From Chrysomallon squamiferum (taxonomy: Eukaryota; Mollusca; Gastropoda; Neomphalida; Peltospiridae): DNA of 64,000 bases. Under the pieces are notes generated by a model, which saw nothing but the letters and a program-made list of their open reading frames with translations, was not told the DNA's origin and searched no databases. The translations under genes and the position numbers were made by a program. Position 1 is the first letter of the stretch. Every line of letters begins with the position of its first letter. Positions 10,297 to 24,234 of this stretch are shown in pieces. The DNA lies in the NCBI GenBank assembly GCA_012295275.1, contig CM022673.1, forward strand, positions 16,865,310 through 16,929,309, in the 5' to 3' direction.

Positions 10297-13200
10297 TTTT
10301 TTTTATATAAAACATAAACGTTCAATGAAAGAACTTTATTTCAACCCTAAAACCCTACAGATTTATTAAGAACTGATTAAATAACTTCAAATAAAAAAAG
10401 AACCCAAATTAATTTTTACTTTTGATGGGAAAATAACATTTCATTCTCATTATTCTGAAAATGTTTAATAGTAATGGCTGTCAACAGATGTTATTGTATA
10501 ATGAAGCAATGTTAGCAGAAATCCAATCCATTCTTTGAAAAACTCCAGAGCCTGTTTCCACCCTCAGGGAATGACACACCTATAGCTTAGATTAGATACG
10601 GGCATTGACTAAAAGCAAAACTACCAGTTAATATTGATTGTGTAACTTCACGTCTCAGGTAAAGGCTTTAATCAATAATCTGTACTTCAGTCCTAAGATG
10701 TGGGAAAAAAACATTGTTTATTTTATGTTTTCTTTTTATTATTATTAGTAGTAGTAGTAGTAGTAGTATTAGTTATAAATAATTGTTTTAGTGTAAAAAT
10801 AGTCATTCAGTTTAATTATGTACTAAAATGAGACAAGTAATTCTTTTTCAAACACTTTTATTATTATGAAAATAGTTATTATAACCCAATAAAAAAAAAA
10901 AAAAAAACCATAACATTTGGCATATTGAATAAGGAAACCCATATCATTTAATAAACATTCATGTAATAAAGTAATAAAATCGAAACTGATAGGGAATTTC
11001 AAATAAAACAAAAGAGATTTCATCAAAATAAAAATTTCAAAACGTGGTTATGTATCTCAATGTTGTGTTTTTGAATAATGCCGTCAATGAAGCCGTACTG
11101 AAGCCGGGTGACAGATGCCACAGTTGGTGTCAGGTGTTGTGTTCATCTTCAGTGGCTGACTGGCCAAGTTTTAATGTCCCAATCAGTTCAGGCTGTGTGG
11201 AGCTGTATTTGGCACAGGATACTGGAGCCAGGGCTGTCTGTTTGTCTGCCTGGGACTCTTTCAGGTTAATGTGTTATTAGGGTAGTCAACAGACATGATA
11301 CACCATAGTTAGTTACTGCTCAGCAACAAAAAAAAATTCATATGCACCCTCCCATAAAATCAGAAAACTGTAATAAACAAGACAAGGTGTAGAGGCTAGA
11401 ATGGGAAATGGCCCCGTAGGAACATTTGATCTTGGTATGCCACAAGCTAGAGGTTTACCTTCTCCACTACCAAGATGTGAAATGATTTTATCACAGTGGA
11501 ATAATTAATAGTCAAACTGACTAAAGGTAATTCTACTTGCTACTGTCATCAGCAAATACCACTTATTAATGGAGGATGTCATTACATTGTTTACAGTGAA
11601 AGATGTTACATGTAATTCAAAACATAATATTCACATTTTACAATGAAATATTGAAATGGCCAACATTAGTTTAATTTTATTATATAATTTCAGACAGACA
11701 GTTAACAAACAGTGGCCTATTTAGGCAGGAACATTAAACATTTTAATGATTATTAGGTGTCACCTGCATTTATTTGAAATAACAGTGATATGTGAGAGAA
11801 GCAACATGTGGCTACCACCACACAGACTACTCTTATTGATTGGGAAATACCCACCTATCCTGAGTGGAGTTAACCTGCCTTTATTTATTTACCTATTTAA
11901 ACCACAACAAAAGAGAAACTGTCATAACAATTATTTTCTTATGTCTTTTTTTTACTTTATTGTTTTTTTTCTTCTCTACAAATGGCACACTGTAATTTCA
12001 TGCAGCTAGTATTCCCTAGTGATTCAGATGGCTAAAGATGATATAAAACTGGCTTAAAAAGAAATTACTGCATATTCTACACAAGTAATATTATTTCTGT
12101 ATAAAAATACATCCCAAAACGTTTGACAGAACCACTGTATTTTTTTTTTACATTAACCAAATCTTTGAATCAAAACAGGTTTCTTTTGGAAACATTCTGG
12201 AAACATTTACTAAGTTTAGAACGTTAGAAGACAAGAATATATTGTTAATCCTCTGTACAAGATGGCGAGAAATGTGATACTGGTGCATGATTAAAACCTT
12301 CCATTAGATGGAAATTGTTTATGATAGTCACATGGCAATAATGCACTTATAAGGCCTTTTGGGTGAGTAAATATGAATAGAGGCAGTCATGCAATGGTTT
12401 TCAGGTATTTAATTATCTGAGGAGAGATGAATAAACAGAGAATACAGTTATAACTGAGTTTTGAAACAACAGAAAGTAAGTCTAGTGTATTCATAATCTG
12501 ATTACAAGAAAACAATCACTGAACAGTTGGCCTTAATGGATCAGTAACCTGACCTGGGTTAATCCAGGATTAGATGAAGACTAGTATAATATTAGGATAT
12601 TTACATAACAAAAAAATATAAAAAAAAATAAAAAATAATAATAATAATAATCATAATAAAAAAATTAAAAATCTCATAAATCCTTTTAATTTATTTACAT
12701 TATTTTCTGTTAACTTATTAATATACTGATAAAGGTTTTGAGAGGAGATGTATGGACCTAGGCTTTACAATATTTATCAAACAAAATGAGAGAAATGGAG
12801 TGCCAGACACTGAACTGTTTGTTATGAACTTAATAATTTATTAACAATGACCTTGCTATTAACTTTTTAACATATAAATTTAGTAGTTATCATTTTTTTT
12901 TTTTGTTATTTATTTTAATCTTTTTCTGACTAAACTGATAATGTTCTAATTTTTAAAAATAACAACTGTAAGTCAAGATATTTTTAAAACTTTAAGTTAA
13001 CCTGTTAATGTGACAACAATGTCTTGGACAGGTTTAAGAGCCTGGATATAATGAAGCCGCCATTAAGCAGAAAACAACAAAGGAAAGAAGATGATTAAAT
13101 AATGCCCAGCTACCATGGACAATGAACAGTGGTTTGATGATCACTGTGTGTGATGTGCTGATTGCTGCACTTACTGCAAAATATCTGCCTGTGTGGGCTT

Positions 13201-13504
13201 CGCTGCTTTAATTGATTCTCTGGTGTGACAATAAAACTGCTGGAGAGATACTGTGGTCACTCTGCACCACCTAAACCGACAAGCTGTGAATACTGGGAAG
13301 GGAAAGTAATTCTAGACAAAACAAATTGTAATAAAGCAAATCTGTCTTGGCTACACAAGCCAGAGTTGTTTCTAGATGACAGTGATGGAGAAATTGACAG
13401 AGACAACAGTTCTTACATAGGCATTACATTTCCCATAGTTAAGTCTGCATAATAGCAGCAATATTTGAGTTCCTGTATTTCATAGGAAATTGCCACATTC
13501 AATA

Positions 13505-13740
13505 GTTAAATGTGTTTAAGGGTAGTATTTACACGGTCCATGTATTTCCCAATATACAGGTGCACTCAACAATAAGACCTGGGTAAAAAGTGACATTAGT
13601 AGATGATCTTTGTACGTATTATTATTAAAACACATCTCAACTGTTAACTCCATACCAGGATTCAATCCCACTAACTACCAGTCTCAAAATCCACATCCTA
13701 TTGTTAAAAGCTTATATTAGGATATGATCACAGTACCTTC
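13505..13740 (-). mobile_element. Decayed tRNA-SINE, minus strand
   Basis: Read on the minus strand, a tRNA-like head ends in the B-box-like tagtgggattgaatcctgg. It is followed further on by gtcactttttacccaggtct, which resembles the SINE central domain. Its 5' end lies close to that of the plus-strand head at 13738. Confidence 0.45.
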
Positions 13741-13810
13741 TGGTTGAAAGACCAATGACTTAATCATTGCACACTGGGTTCAAATGTTCAGTGAAATAAA
13801 ACTGATCTCT
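13738..13810 (+). mobile_element. Decayed tRNA-SINE head, plus strand
   Basis: The A-box-like stretch around ggttgaaagaccaatgactt is followed by cacactgggttcaaatgttc, a near-consensus B box. It is head-to-head with the minus-strand copy. Confidence 0.45.
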
Positions 13811-15517
13811 GTGTTTGCAGGTCATAGCTTTATTTCTGTGTAGTCGGCCAAGAAATGTACAGTGACCACAACATACCAAGAGAGATTCTAGATGGTCGTT
13901 ATGTAACAAGTTTATACAACCATGCATTAATTAATACTGATAAATTCAATGCTGTTACACTCTGGGAATAAATTATATAGTCTGGGAGCTGTTGTGAATG
14001 AGTCCAGTGTTCTGGAATAAAGTGGAAATTGCAGCACTGGAAAAACGCCTGCTTTAGCTAATGTAAATATATCTGACAAGGAGATTATTTTTTATTTTAT
14101 ATTTTTTTCATAGAATGAAAATGGCTGTGATAATAATTACTTTATTAGCACTTCAGAGATCGTATCAGTTTTTACTGATTAAAAATACATTAGTTATAAT
14201 AAATATAATAAAACATAACTTAAAACATCAGTCATAATATCTGAAATGTTAATGTGAAAAAATGAAACTTGCTGCTAATTTAACCATCAAAGATATTTTT
14301 TAAATGCACTTTCCTAAACACAGCAAATATCTGATGCACAACCATTGGCTGATTTATATGTGCTTTGTTTTCAGTGTTTCCATCAGAGAAATTATTCTTG
14401 GTTATAGTCTCTGTTTTCACCAGAAAGCTTTGTGTTTGACAGAAATATTGAAATTTACATGTAATCTGTGTTTTGTAAATAATTCTGTTTTACTAATGGT
14501 TTTATACAGATTTGTATTCAAATGACAATGGATTACAGTCTTACTGGCTGATGGCTGTTTTTTTTTGTCCTGTACTGAGACAGGGAAATCAGTCTGGTTT
14601 TGCTGAGATTTTAGAGTTATGGCTGGTACTGGTTCTGACATGAGCTCACTGGATATGCATCACCCAGGACAAATGGGAAGCCACCATGCATTGATTAGCA
14701 CTTCTGAGACAGCTGTTGCACTTTCGATTTGAAGCTAATATAACATATGCTTATTTCCCAACAAGTAACAATGCAAATCACGGGGCAATAAAAACACATA
14801 CTGACGACATATTATTTCTCTTTGGAATTCTGTAATTGAAAAACTCTGGGGAAATAATTACCATGTACATCTGAAAATAATTATCAAGATGTCTTATTAA
14901 TTAAGAGTTGCTATAGTTCTACATTCCAAACCAAAAATATATTATAAAAATCAGTTAAATATAAATAAAAATTTTTGTTATATTTTCATACATAGCCATA
15001 ACAAAAGTATGTGTTTAATAGCCTTGAATAATTCAATTATATTATCAGAAAATAACCATCAGAACAAAAAAAAATATAAGCTTAGCAAATTAAAACTATA
15101 TATTATTTAAAATTATTTTTATTTAAATACAACCAATTATTATACAGAATTTAGATTTAGATACAGAAAACACACATGCAATAACTATCATAAACAGCCA
15201 CAGAATCATCAGGGCTTTTCACCGATTATTTAGACCTGTTGCATTTTTGTATTGCAGACACAATTTACCATAATAAGCAGTACTTTGTGAAACTAATTAA
15301 AAATATGTAATTTTGTTTCTGATTTCAAACAGTATGAGAAAATGAATACAGCTACATGAACAAAAAAAGAATGATCATACTACTTCAGTGGTCACTTAGG
15401 TCTGTGACATTTATCAGCCAAAACAAATTACCTGCTCAAAATAGAAAACTAAATATGCAAAGATGTTATTAATGTAGCTTTAAACAAGTCATTTACCTGG
15501 ATCAGTCTGAAATATCT

Positions 15518-15791
15518 ATTTATTATTATTATTAGAAGTAGTAGTAGTTGCTGCAACAACAGTGGAAGCACTAGCATTTAAAATTATTATTATTACTTTT
15601 TTATTATTATTATTATTTATTATTATTATTAGAAGTAGTAGTAGTAGTTGCTACAACAACAGTGAAAGCACTAGTATTTAGAATTATTATTATTACTTTT
15701 TTATTATTATTATTATTATTATTTATTTATTTTTTGTTTTTTAATGTTTAATTTATTTATTTAATTATTATTATTTTTATTATTATTATTT

Positions 15792-15822
<31 letters not shown>

Positions 15823-15860
15823 TTTTTAATGTTTATAATTTTTATTTATATATTATTGTT
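15518..15860. repeat. ATT repeat block with a ~110-bp internal duplication
   Basis: A segment with agaagtagtagtagttgct, then acaacaacagtg, then gcactagcattta occurs twice (about 15533 and 15632) between ATT microsatellite runs, so a 100-110-bp unit was duplicated. The remainder to 15860 is ATT/ATTT repeat. The block starts about 80 nt past the donor of the 59-bp exon. Confidence 0.9.
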
Positions 15861-15938
15861 ATTATTTTTTTTTAAAAGGCTGCTTTTATTCTTCTACTAT
15901 TTTAAAAGATAAATCACCTAAAATAAACAGTTACTCAC

Positions 15939-15997
15939 CTTTGCATTTATTTGTTGTCTGGTCTATTATTGCTTTTGTGGATGTTATTTTACCAAAC
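15939..15997 (-). CDS. RBMS/shep-like RNA-binding protein, middle RRM1 exon
   Basis: This 59-bp micro-exon is flanked by a tttcag acceptor and a |gtgagtaa donor. Its first base completes the Gln codon begun in the 24.4 kb exon. It then reads FGKITSTKAIIDQTTNKCK, and its last base starts a Gly codon finished by the next exon. This is RRM1 helix 1 end, strand 2 and the loop before RNP1. It closely follows the family pattern ([20 protein letters not shown] in vertebrate RBMS proteins). With both splice phases matching, the assignment is secure even though the exon is too short to stand out as an ORF. A large ATT-repeat block lies about 80 nt downstream in the transcript (15518-15860). Confidence 0.92.
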
Positions 15998-16294
15998 CTG
16001 AAAGAAAAAAAAAGAAAAAATAAGTATGTTTAGAAGCCTTAGTAATACATCAGCACTACTATTTTATTGTCACACGTAAATATTGTCATACATGAATATT
16101 CCTACCATTGTTGTCACACAAATCTGAGTCTTTGTGTTACATACATGAATATTACCGATGTCCTTTCAATATCAAATTTCTTGTTTGTGGCAACATACTG
16201 ACACTAGTATAATTTGATTAAAATCAGGAAAAGAAGTTATGCCATACTTCAGCTATGATGCATGCAGGAATGTATACAAATACACCCCCCCCCG

Positions 16295-16335
16295 ACACAC
16301 ACACACACACACTAACACACACACACACACACACA
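16295..16335. repeat. (CA)n microsatellite
   Basis: CA repeats with one interruption (ctaac), preceded by a run of nine or more C. Confidence 0.95.
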
Positions 16336-18225
16336 TGTAAAAGCAAACTTTATAAATGAGTAAAAATGCTGTATCTGTTTTGATCTTTTAATTATTAATT
16401 TTTTCTTGGTTCGTTAAATTCATACAGGTGTCTCCATACATGTCCACAGATACCATTTTTGGTTTTTAGCAAAGACTGATTTCATGCAAACATTCATTAA
16501 AGCTATTTATTCACAAACAACTGCCTGATTGGATATAAAACTAAAAAATGTGTGAACTTGAGCCTAACACATAACTGTAAAACTGGTTTTTATTCACCTC
16601 AAAGGCAAATAAATCTATATATAAAACTGAAAATGGAAATAAATCTGTACATATTGTTCACATTATTTGACTACAAATACACACACACCCACCCACAAAA
16701 ACTTGAACAGATATATAAATAGCAATTTCTTTTTGTCTCTGCTGTATACTAAGGTGTTACTTTTATAATACTGAAAATAAAAGCTTGAAGACTTCACATA
16801 AACATTATGAAATGAAAAGATAAAAAGGTTATCAAAGAGTCATGAAGGTGATGTTGTGTACAGTCAGTCACCCAAGACGCGAAGACGTGAAAACAAACTG
16901 GCTTCATAACCACAACACGAACTATGTGGAACACGAGAGACTAGGACAATTTGTAATAGAAACAACCCAAGCATTCAATATTTTCCACAGTTTTAATACA
17001 TCAGCTGAAGCCAGAGTAATATGCAGACAAATAGAAAAACTGACAGAATATATTTTCAATCAAGTCTGAATACAATTTTGCAGTTTCGGTTCTGTTCACA
17101 GCCAGCTGTCTCCTAATTAGGTTTGAAATAGAAAGTGACACATCTAGCATGCTCTGAAATCAATGTCATCATGTATAATGAAACCTGCCAAGTGGGAGCT
17201 GAACAAAGCAATCATTACTTCCCTGACTTCAAGTGACGTGGCGACCAGCTTCACAATTACCAACAAATACTGTCATACATTACATACTTCTACCTCAGGC
17301 AGGAAGAGAGAGGGACAAGTGGTTAGAGTGTCACTGTGGATGTCATCAGCTTCCTCTGAAGAATGTCATGATACATACAATTGGCATTTTCAGGGTAAAA
17401 GTAACCGATCTACAAGTTTACGTTATAAGAAAGACAGCTTAAAACAGTGGATTCTCTTGAGGCATGTCAGTATAAAACAAAAAGACATGCATATTGGTGG
17501 ATGAAAATTTAATAGTACAAATTCTAATGAGACCTAAAAACAATGAGCAAAACACTGATTTTCAACATAACCAAATGAAATACATCACTTTGTTTGTGGC
17601 AAGTCAAGGCAAATAGCAGGGTAATTAGAGTGAAGACAGTGTAAAATGTCTGATTTAACTGGGTAAAAACTTTTAAAATTACAGATTTTTGAAAAACACA
17701 CTTGAAATAATAAACAGTTTGACAAAAAATACAAATGATTAATGACCTTGGAGATGTCTGATGAAGCAAGTAAAAAAAGTAAATCTAATCAAAAAAAGAT
17801 AAAACAATAATAAAAATAAAAATATAACAACTAAGAAAAGTAAAAAACACATCCTTGTAAAATGCCACTGACATAACCCAGAGTTTGAAGTTAAATTGAA
17901 ATAGCAGACATCTGGACAAAAACCAACAAATCCTTGACTTTGAAGATATTATTATACTCTTAAAGAAAAAAAAAAACACAACTAAAAAAAATCTAATGAT
18001 ATCTTCTTCAATGATTACTTGGCACAGCATGATCAAACTAGGTTTTTATATACTTTTTCTCTGATTGGTAAAAAAAGCATTATTTTCACTGGATCATCAT
18101 TGTGTTTTCAGTGTAATGGGTTTGATCACTGGCTTTATTGCATCTGCAGCTGATGTGACAAGAGTAAATCCAATATACATACTAACAACTTAGTTTGGGT
18201 TTTTTGGTAAATCAGGTTTAAAATG

Positions 18226-18228
<3 letters not shown>

Positions 18229-18271
<43 letters not shown>

Positions 18272-18353
18272 ATGGAAGAAAATGAAAATAAATGAATAAA
18301 ATAATAAAAATTTAACAAAATAACAAGTTAAAATAAAAATAATAATAATAATA

Positions 18354-18392
<39 letters not shown>
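18229..18392. repeat. 41-base poly-A followed by (AAT)n
   Basis: A pure A run to 18269 is followed by A-rich sequence and by AAT repeats from about 18338 to 18392. Confidence 0.95.
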
Positions 18393-18395
<3 letters not shown>

Positions 18396-21300
18396 TAAAT
18401 AAATATAAAAATAAAATAAAAACTAAAACAAACAAAAAATGAAAAGAAAAATATAGATATGCATTTTTTAACAGACATTTTTATCTCATTAAATTAAAAT
18501 AAGATATATATGTATATAAAATATTTATATATATATATAGTTATATATGTAATTAAAAACAAAAATAAACTTCAGAACAAGAACAATTATTTTGATTACT
18601 GCAGATTCAGTAAAACAATTTATTATTTCACATTTTTCTTCTTTTTCCATGAATTTTTTTTTTTTTTTTGGTAAACTATATGCATCTGTTAATATACAAA
18701 GTTAATTCTATACAAACACTTCTTATATTTTCTAGTCATTGCAGAATTCAATTTTCTACACCAGTGGTTGCTGCATTGTATTTCTCATCATATATAATTA
18801 TTTAATCTTACTTGACCGCAGGTTTTTGGTGTATTTGATATACAAATCTCAACTAATTACAATTTCTGTGTAATTACTCTATTTGTGAAACTTGGTATTA
18901 ACCACACTTTTCTATATTAAGTATATAAAATCTTCCCAGTTTTTCTGTATTCCAGTGATTAGTTTATGTCAGTATTTTACATCCGTTAAGTATCTACAGT
19001 GTATATAAGCTGAGCTGGACATATTTATTGATATCACACACACCGGCTTGTACATATCAGTTTCTGACACCTTAATAGCTAGTAAATATTGGCATCAAAT
19101 CTAATCCATGATAATTTATGTGTTTATATCAACAACAAAAAAACAAAAACACAAAAAAAGTAAGATGAAGTCTTAATTCTGTAATGTCTCTTGTATCTCT
19201 TGGTTTAGGTGTTTATAAGGATGTAAAATCCATATTTCTGTGAAACCAGCCACACATAAAAGTAATTCTGTTTTTCTGTTTTTATATGTATGGGGGAGAA
19301 AAAAAATAATAATGAAAAAAGAGAGACATTTTATATTTTGTCATTAACATCACATAATATTATTTTAAAAAGCCCACAAAACTAATAAAAATCAACAACA
19401 AAAAAGAAAGTGACAGGAAAATGGTACTAAAAGATATAGAAAAACAACAACTAAACTAAAACAAAAAACAAACCAGAAATAAAAACAATAAGAAAAAAAT
19501 GCAATAATAAAAAAGAAATAAAATTAAGCTCTAAAATATTTAACAATAATAATAAAAAATAAATACAGGCCAGACACACAAAAGTAAAATAATAATAATA
19601 AATATATGAAATAATTTAAAGGAAATACACTTCTCACATATTACATTACATTAAAAATATGTTATTCTTATAGCATTAAAAGGATAACATTTAATGCTTT
19701 GTTAATGGTTCCAGACAATGTTATTACTTATTACCAGCTCTTTATTATAATTCTATATTTAGTTCACATTTTTACTGAACATTATAAATAATGACTATTT
19801 ATTATATGAAACTTTAGTATTTATTAATTATAACACTTTGGTTATTATGTAGTACTTATTAACTACAGTGTATTTAAATGTTTATTTATGTATAACAATT
19901 GTTACTTATTATTTATTGATAACAAGCTGGTTATTACCCATTAACTATACCTCTGCTTATTAACAATTTATACCAAGTTAGTTATTGCCAGTTATTATTA
20001 TATTTTTGGTGTTTGCAAATTTTTACATATGTCAGCAACAAAATCACTGACATTCAGATAACCTGTTTTTTTTAATTCCATAGATGCCTAATTTCATTTA
20101 TTCAAAAAATGAAGAGAATCTTGAAGCAATGAATTAACAACTGCACTGGTATGAATGCAATGATCAAGAAGGAAAATTCAGTTGAAGTCGAATTTATATT
20201 CTCTAAAGGTTTCTGCTTACTCTGTAAGGAAAACAGACTAAAGCTCTGAGGTCAAAGTGTTTGTCTCAGTTATAATGAGGTTATTTCCCATTCTAAACTA
20301 TGTCCTACGACTGGTATTTCTGAAATAATGTTATGTACTGTTCAGTTTATGTGAATTTGTAAAAAGATCTCTTTCAGTTTATTGGCATGAGATGGAAAAA
20401 AGGTATATTTGAAATACTGAACAATTAATATTAAAATGTGGAGTATGCAGTCATTTGTTTAAAGTAAAAGTTAAAGTCAAAATTTCTATTATATATATAT
20501 TAAAAAAGAAATAATAATAATATCAAAAAAGAAATCCTATTATGACATTTCTGTTATTTCATTTTTTTATTTCTTTTCATAATATAAACAGAAATAATCT
20601 TTTTTAAAAATTTAATAATTTTGAAAATTGATTTTCCACATGTAAGGTAAATATATTAAATATTCAGCATGATGGAATAACTCAAGTATGTAATGATTTA
20701 GTAAATTTATTTCACATGGGTAACTGTTAACATACTTATGTCCACATTAATGATTCAAGTTCATTGATTTTTACTTACCAGTAAAATAAATCCTTTCTTT
20801 TTTTTCTTTTTAAACCCCCACCAAAAAAAATACAACAGGGAACTCAGTTTTATAATATAAATACTGAAAATAAAACCTTAAAAAAAGACCAAAAAAAATG
20901 AGAAAGAAAACAAAAAGAAATTCATGACACAAAAACCCCTCAATTTTACAACATAAACTCAGAAAATAAATTTCTTAAAACACTCCATTGTAGAACTTCT
21001 TTATCACTCTTAAATATTCAAATTAAATGAGTAATGCAGGTTAATGACATGACTATAATTATCTTATTTGAACTTAGCCAATTACCAATTGTCAAATGAA
21101 GGGTAAGTGGAGATGGGAAATAATTGCATGCCTGAATAAAGCACGAACAAACCCGCATTAATATGTATGATATTATTTTTTTTTTTTCTGTCTCAGGTAA
21201 TTTCTACCTCTGTCAGGTGAGTTGAGGTGAGAAAATGAATTAGAGAATTGATGAAATGCAAATCTTCACACTGATATGACTATGATGAGTTGTTTGCTTG

Positions 21301-23114
21301 AGAATTTAATTTTGGTTCTTTTTGTTGTGGTTTGATATAAAACAATATATTTAAATGACATATATTTTTTGTTTGTTTGTACATGCATGTATAAATGGAT
21401 GGGGATGATGATGATGATTGTGTTTGTGTGTGTGTAAAATATGTGTGTGTGGGTGTTTGTGTAGTGTATATGCATCTGACTGTATGTGTACATGCTCACA
21501 CACCAGTATTTATGTAACAGTAAACTATGGAAAGCCCCCATGTCAGATTGTACACGTACGCAGATTAACAGATTAGTTCCTGCGACGTGCCAGCATTTTA
21601 TTTTGTTTGTCTTAAATTCTTCTCTTCATATTCATATTTCAATGCTACTTGGTGACAGATAAATTATATGGTCAGGCCAATTAATTCTGCTATGCAGTCT
21701 GATTTTATTATGTCACCACCAAGACCCTTGACAATCCTGAAGCATTCATGTGCATCATGTGAACAGGCTATGCTGTAACGCTTGTCATGACAAAGGTATT
21801 TGGACAATGGCTTCTGTCATATATCACAGATTACCTGCCCAGGGCTACAGATGGTTATTGCTTTGCCTGTCCAACTGAAATATTTCCATGAAATGGGCTA
21901 ATACCACAAATATCAGAAATCCCCTCTGTACAAAAACAAAAGGCACTTTGTTACAAATGGGAAATGTTCATATGCAGTGCCAGCATTAATCTGATGATGG
22001 TTGAGAATGTAAAAATAATTGCAGGTGAAGTTCCACTGAATATTTATAATATGACATGGTTTGCATTGAACCATGTTTTACAGTTTGGGGTGGCAGCAGA
22101 GAAGAAACATGTAACTGAAAAACAATAAAAACATTATTAAAATCCTTCATTTTGAACAGTGATACAGTTGTTGCCTTGGGCAGAATCCGTCCACCTTTGT
22201 GGACCAACAATACAATTTCCCATTACAAATGTGTGGCCTTTCTCTTTTCATTGCCAAATGAAATAGCGAAAGAAAAGATTACCTTCACAAAACAAGCCAA
22301 GGGCTGTTAGAATGAAACTTCCTAGTTGTCAATACTGAAACCACATTCGGGTTTGTTTCCATGTTTTTATACATACTTTAGTTTTGTATTCAAACAGAGT
22401 TAGCATGGAATATGTACCATAAAAATAATAGTGTGTACTGATTACAGAAAAACATGGCATAAAATAAACATTTTGTTTAGAGAAATACTAGATAACACTC
22501 TTTAGAAATAAATTTGATATCCGTAAACAGTTTGAAAAAAATATATTGATTTAGCTAAATACTTTTTAAACACAACACAATTGATTTATTTTGCATAAAA
22601 ATAAGCACCTTTAACTGAGTACTTTTGACAAGACTTTAATGCAACAGGAAACAAGGAGAATGTTAACATTTATAATTTATGTTCACGTGTTTTCTCTCCC
22701 CTGGTTTTTACCACTCAGTTAAACTGGTTTTCTGAAGCTTCATTGGTTTCCAAGTGTTAGGTGATAGCTCTGTTTATTTGTTTTCTTACTAATGTTTTAA
22801 TGAATCTGCATTTTGATAATGTCCCAACACTAAGTACCATTCAAGACATTTCATATTTACACTTCAGAATTTCAAAATATTAATGATTTAACAAATATTT
22901 ACATCCACTGTATAAGCTTGCCTGCCTTAAATATACAGTAATAGTTGTTTGCAGCAAATGTTCATAGTTTTTAAAATCATTTTAAAAGAATATTATTCTT
23001 GTTACTTGCTTTTCATTGAAAGATTAATGAAAGATTTTAGCTATCTAAATATACAATCATTATTATTATTAATTTTTAAAATTAGTTTCATTTAATTATT
23101 TGTTTATTTTTTGA

Positions 23115-23115
<1 letters not shown>

Positions 23116-23159
<44 letters not shown>
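23116..23159. repeat. (CA)n microsatellite
   Basis: A pure CA run of 44 bp, 22 repeats. Confidence 0.97.
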
Positions 23160-23160
<1 letters not shown>

Positions 23161-23289
23161 CATTAACTTTCATACACTTAGTAATTCATGCTTATTTTGT
23201 TATATGTCTGTGACTACGTATGTCACCATTCATCTACCTAACTCTACAAAAGGTCACTGCATGTCTGGCTGAAATATTTCCAGTCAAAG

Positions 23290-23400
23290 ACTTCATGCTC
23301 TGGCTCAGTGGTTAGAGTGCTTATCTAAATATGAGGGTCACAGGCTCAGTACTGCTGATGTGCCCTTTTCAGTTAATTCCCATTCCTGATCTCTTCATCG
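23290..23400 (+). mobile_element. tRNA-derived SINE fragment
   Basis: The sequence tggctcagtggttagagtgc matches a tRNA-like A box in molluscan and other invertebrate SINEs. About 30 bp later comes gagggtcacaggctcagtac, corresponding to the B box (usual form ggtcgcgggttcgaatcc). This is the best-preserved SINE head in the window. The 3' part is not recognisable beyond about 23400. Confidence 0.75.
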
Positions 23401-23839
23401 TTGATCAATTAATATGCTACAGTTTTGTCACTTTCTTAAAAGGTGAATTAAAGGATGTCTTGCTGCTAACCAATAGTTACCAGAGTGGTAGAAGCAAGTT
23501 ATTTTTCTCAGATATCTTTATTATACAAACATTACCGGATTCAGCCCCATAATAACCATTAATATTAAAATGTGATGAGGTGTCACTGTCCAAATATTCA
23601 TTAAATTATTTCTGACTGAAACTTGAGTCTTATTTCTGGTCAACAGTGAACAAATGACCAGCAGACTGGTGTTATTTCCAACTGGCCAGACTAATATTGG
23701 TTCATCTTTTATTGTCACTGATAAGTGAAGATGCGATATTCCCTTATGGTTTACATACTTCTGAACACAATGTTGTCAAGTCATTGCTAACAGTTCTAAA
23801 TACCAGTGTAGTAATTTGGAAAGCTTTTTTTTTGTGTGT

Positions 23840-24225
23840 GTGGATGAGATGACAAAAAAATATAATTTGTGAAAATAAGAAAATTCTGAGAATGATAAAA
23901 GGCTGATGGTTAAAAAAATTAATAAGATAAATGAAAATCTAAAGTAACAGGGGGAAAAAAAATGATAAATTAAAAAACAATATGAGGACAAAAATATTTT
24001 AAAATGAAAAAGGGATAAATGGGAAAAAATTAGAAGTTCAGTAAAAAATTAAAAGAAAAGAGAGAAATAATTGGGGAATATAGAAAAAAGATTTAAAAAA
24101 ATATAAGAAAAATATACAAAAAATAGAGAGTGAAAAAAGGATTAGTGGAAAATAAAGAAGCAGCAAAATGAAGAAAAAAGAGAAATTAAAAAGAAAATGA
24201 GAGAAAAATGAAACATGTAAAATGA
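23840..24225. repeat. A/G-rich tract, pyrimidine-rich in the RBMS-like transcript
   Basis: The plus strand is almost entirely A and G with sparse T/C (for example agagagaaataattgggg, gaagaaaaaagagaaatt). As intron RNA it is U/C-rich and begins within about 10 nt of the weak CA|gtgagtg donor of the RNP2 exon. U-rich sequence in this position is known to recruit TIA-1-type factors that help U1 snRNP; relevance here is inference. Confidence 0.7.
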
Positions 24226-24234
24226 AACACTCAC

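Larger units (their letters stand above)
9010..15938 (-). other. Intron between the 59-bp and 92-bp RRM1 exons
   Basis: A 6.9-kb GT-AG intron. It holds long poly-T (10124-10175), a 40-bp palindrome (10257-10296), SINE-like heads around 13500-13850, and the duplicated ATT block near its 5' end. It also contains two islands of more complex, less AT-biased sequence (about 11040-11560 and 13010-13460). The small ORFs inside it show no family resemblance and no splice context. Confidence 0.7.
15998..24234 (-). other. Intron between the RNP2 exon and the 59-bp exon
   Basis: An 8.2-kb GT-AG intron. It contains CA repeats (16295-16335, 23116-23159), a 41-base poly-A (18229-18269) followed by AAT repeats, A/T-rich runs at 19270-19620 and a SINE (about 23290-23400). 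Moderately complex, gene-free stretches lie at 16840-17500 and 21540-21970. The 5' end of the intron (23840-24225) is strongly pyrimidine-biased in the transcript. Confidence 0.7.

Noticed and set aside
13225-13452. 75-codon ORF in a complex intronic island
   Set aside because: No family match, no splice context, and it lies inside an intron of the RBMS-like gene.
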